Both the position numbers and the translations under genes were made by a program. Below, piece after piece: positions 7,267-7,959 of a stretch of DNA of 7,959 bases. The stretch's first letter is position 1. The number at the start of each line of letters is the position of its first letter. The notes below the pieces were generated by a model. That model was not told the DNA's origin. It did not search any database and was given only the letters and a program-made list of their open reading frames with translations. Location of the stretch: assembly GCA_047621945.1 (NCBI GenBank), contig JBLHMK010000112.1:1-7959 (forward strand), in the 5' to 3' direction. The DNA comes from JAFMKE01 sp047621945. Lineage in GTDB: Bacteria > Bacteroidota > Bacteroidia > Chitinophagales > UBA8649.

Positions 7267-7274
7267 CAAATATA
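7267..7274 (-). promoter_or_regulatory. hipBA promoter -7 element (Bacteroidota type)
   Basis: TATATTTG on the minus strand matches TAnnTTTG at every defined position. It lies 42 bp upstream of the antitoxin ATG and next to the O1 palindrome, placing transcription initiation at about 7258-7262. A clear TTTG -33 element at the expected 19-21 bp spacing is not visible, so the promoter may be weak or depend on other contacts. Confidence 0.5.
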
Positions 7275-7355
7275 AGAAATTTACTTGAAATTAGGGATAG
7301 TGGAGTTGGCAATTACTATCATTATGTGTTTTTAATTGTCTTAATGTTTGTTATT

Positions 7356-7454
7356 GCCTACACTTTAAGGTGATTTTAATAACATTGAATTGAGTAGGTT
7401 CCAATTCTTGCCATTTAGCACCTTACTTGCCATTACCAATACAGAATGTTAGGC
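7356..7454. repeat. Nested imperfect inverted repeats between hipBA and the sulfotransferase, attC-like at one end
   Basis: Three nested pairs: GCCTA (7356-7360) with TAGGC (7450-7454); TAAGGTG (7366-7372) with CACCTTA (7419-7425); GAATTG (7387-7392) with CAATTC (7402-7407), loop AGTAGGTTC. The direct repeat CTTGCCATT occurs at 7407-7415 and 7426-7434. The right outer arm GTTAGGC (7448-7454) fits the integron core GTTRRRY, and on the minus strand the sulfotransferase TAA stop lies within GCCTAAC. The left arm reads GCCTACA rather than GCCTAAC, and the unpaired spacers are asymmetric, so this is not a confident attC. It could instead be a transcript-end structure. Confidence 0.4.
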
Positions 7455-7958
7455 GCGAAAACTCATCCAATGTGATAAATCAACATTACATATGGATTCT
7501 AATTCTTTTATGTCATGTTTATATATTTCAATAAGTTGAAGAAGTATCTCAGAGTTAAAATCTGGTTTTTTATCTTCAACCAAATATTTAGAAACAATAC
7601 GTCTATCAATTCTGTCAATAGTTTGACAAATAATTTTGTCTATTCTATTCTGCTTTTTAACTTCAAGTCTAGTTCTCGTAGCGTTATAATTAAATTGGAA
7701 TCTATTCTTTTTGGTTAATAATCTAGTCCGAAGAAGTGAATAGTTTACTTTTTGCGGTTTGCTATTTAAAAAATTGTCACTTGGTATAAAATCGGCATCG
7801 ACTTCAAGAAAAGAATAACACTTTTTTATAATACCTAGTTTGTCCTTTTTTAGGTCATCATAAAATAGTACTAGCAGTCTGTCACCATAGTCTTTTATAT
7901 AATCCTTCAAATATTTTGCATAATAACCAAATTCTATCAACTCGTCTGTTCGTGGATA
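7449..7958 (-). CDS. Sulfotransferase family protein, partial, N-terminal part off the right edge
   Basis: The frame is open from the right edge (codon TAT at 7958-7956) to TAA 7451-7449, showing 169 C-terminal residues; an apparent TTG start at 7940 is internal, because YPRTDE continues the frame upstream. Seen: GYYAKYLKDYIKDYGDRLLVLFYDDLKKDKLGIIKKCYSFLEVD, the helix, then strand LLVLFYDDLK, then FLxVD pattern of PF00685/PF13469 sulfotransferases; and the C-terminal LIEIYKHDIKELESICNVDLSHW, where the family typically ends with LSxW. The PAPS-binding P-loop would be in the missing part. Such enzymes transfer sulfate from PAPS to carbohydrates or other acceptors, often in polysaccharide loci; the acceptor is unknown. 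The visible part is more AT-rich than recG (about 28-30 percent GC in sample lines against about 40 percent), consistent with an acquired surface-polysaccharide gene. It reads toward hipBA across a 224-bp gap. Confidence 0.8.
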   Translation of the reverse strand, partial: YPRTDELIEFGYYAKYLKDYIKDYGDRLLVLFYDDLKKDKLGIIKKCYSFLEVDADFIPSDNFLNSKPQKVNYSLLRTRLLTKKNRFQFNYNATRTRLEVKKQNRIDKIICQTIDRIDRRIVSKYLVEDKKPDFNSEILLQLIEIYKHDIKELESICNVDLSHWMSFRA

Positions 7959-7959
7959 T

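Noticed and set aside
7515..7718. Plus-strand open frame antisense to the sulfotransferase
   Set aside because: AT-rich shadow product (F, N, I, K, S) with no motif, opposite a frame with clear sulfotransferase signatures.
1..7959. tRNA, rRNA, CRISPR array, transposase or insertion sequence
   Set aside because: No cloverleaf, regularly spaced repeats, DDE-type transposase or terminal inverted repeats were seen on either strand.

Overview
The window looks like the chromosome of a member of the Bacteroidota (Cytophagia/Flavobacteriia-like). It is AT-rich and its genes lack Shine-Dalgarno sequences. One promoter candidate fits the Bacteroidota -7 consensus TAnnTTTG, and the RecG and HipBA protein types read like those of that phylum. 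This assignment is inference from sequence style; there is no rRNA or other phylogenetic marker here. Eight protein genes are visible, two of them cut by the window edges.

Layout. (1) Positions 1-696, minus strand: a partial RmlD-like sugar-nucleotide/SDR reductase, divergent from (2) 762-2012, plus strand, a complete DUF1015 protein with its KHE/DGHHR signatures. The latter is followed 45 bp later by (3) 2058-2318, plus strand, a small three-helix GlsB/YeaQ/YmgE membrane protein. (4) A perfect 17-bp-stem bidirectional terminator (2330-2367) ends that transcript and the convergent (5) 2362-3264, minus strand, a sterol desaturase/fatty acid hydroxylase-type membrane di-iron protein. (6) 3425-5518, plus strand, is a complete recG helicase, divergent from the desaturase. 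(7) 5567-7224, minus strand, is a two-gene hipB-hipA type II toxin-antitoxin operon, convergent with recG; its genes overlap by 7 bp. (8) 7449-7958, minus strand, is the C-terminal part of a sulfotransferase running off the right edge.

How the parts work together. The left two thirds are ordinary housekeeping or envelope genes in divergent and convergent pairs, with no obvious shared pathway. The right third is accessory. The toxin kinase HipA keeps its Gly-rich-loop serine, catalytic Asp and metal-binding Asp, and is translationally coupled to an XRE-family antitoxin. The promoter region of that operon carries two near-identical palindromes 40 bp apart (TGGTA-TT-T(A/G)CCA). One sits directly downstream of a good -7 element and the other over the start codon, a classic arrangement for autorepression by the antitoxin.

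The 224-bp gap between the toxin-antitoxin operon and the sulfotransferase is the least ordinary non-coding stretch. It has more TTGCCA/TACCAA half-sites, a 9-bp direct repeat, and a nested set of inverted repeats. The outer arm of that nest (GCCTAAC/GTTAGGC) carries the sulfotransferase stop codon and resembles one end of an integron attC site, though the other end departs from the consensus. I found no clearly new multi-gene system. The best leads are this repeat-rich gap, the hipBA operator pair, and the biochemical role of the DUF1015 protein.
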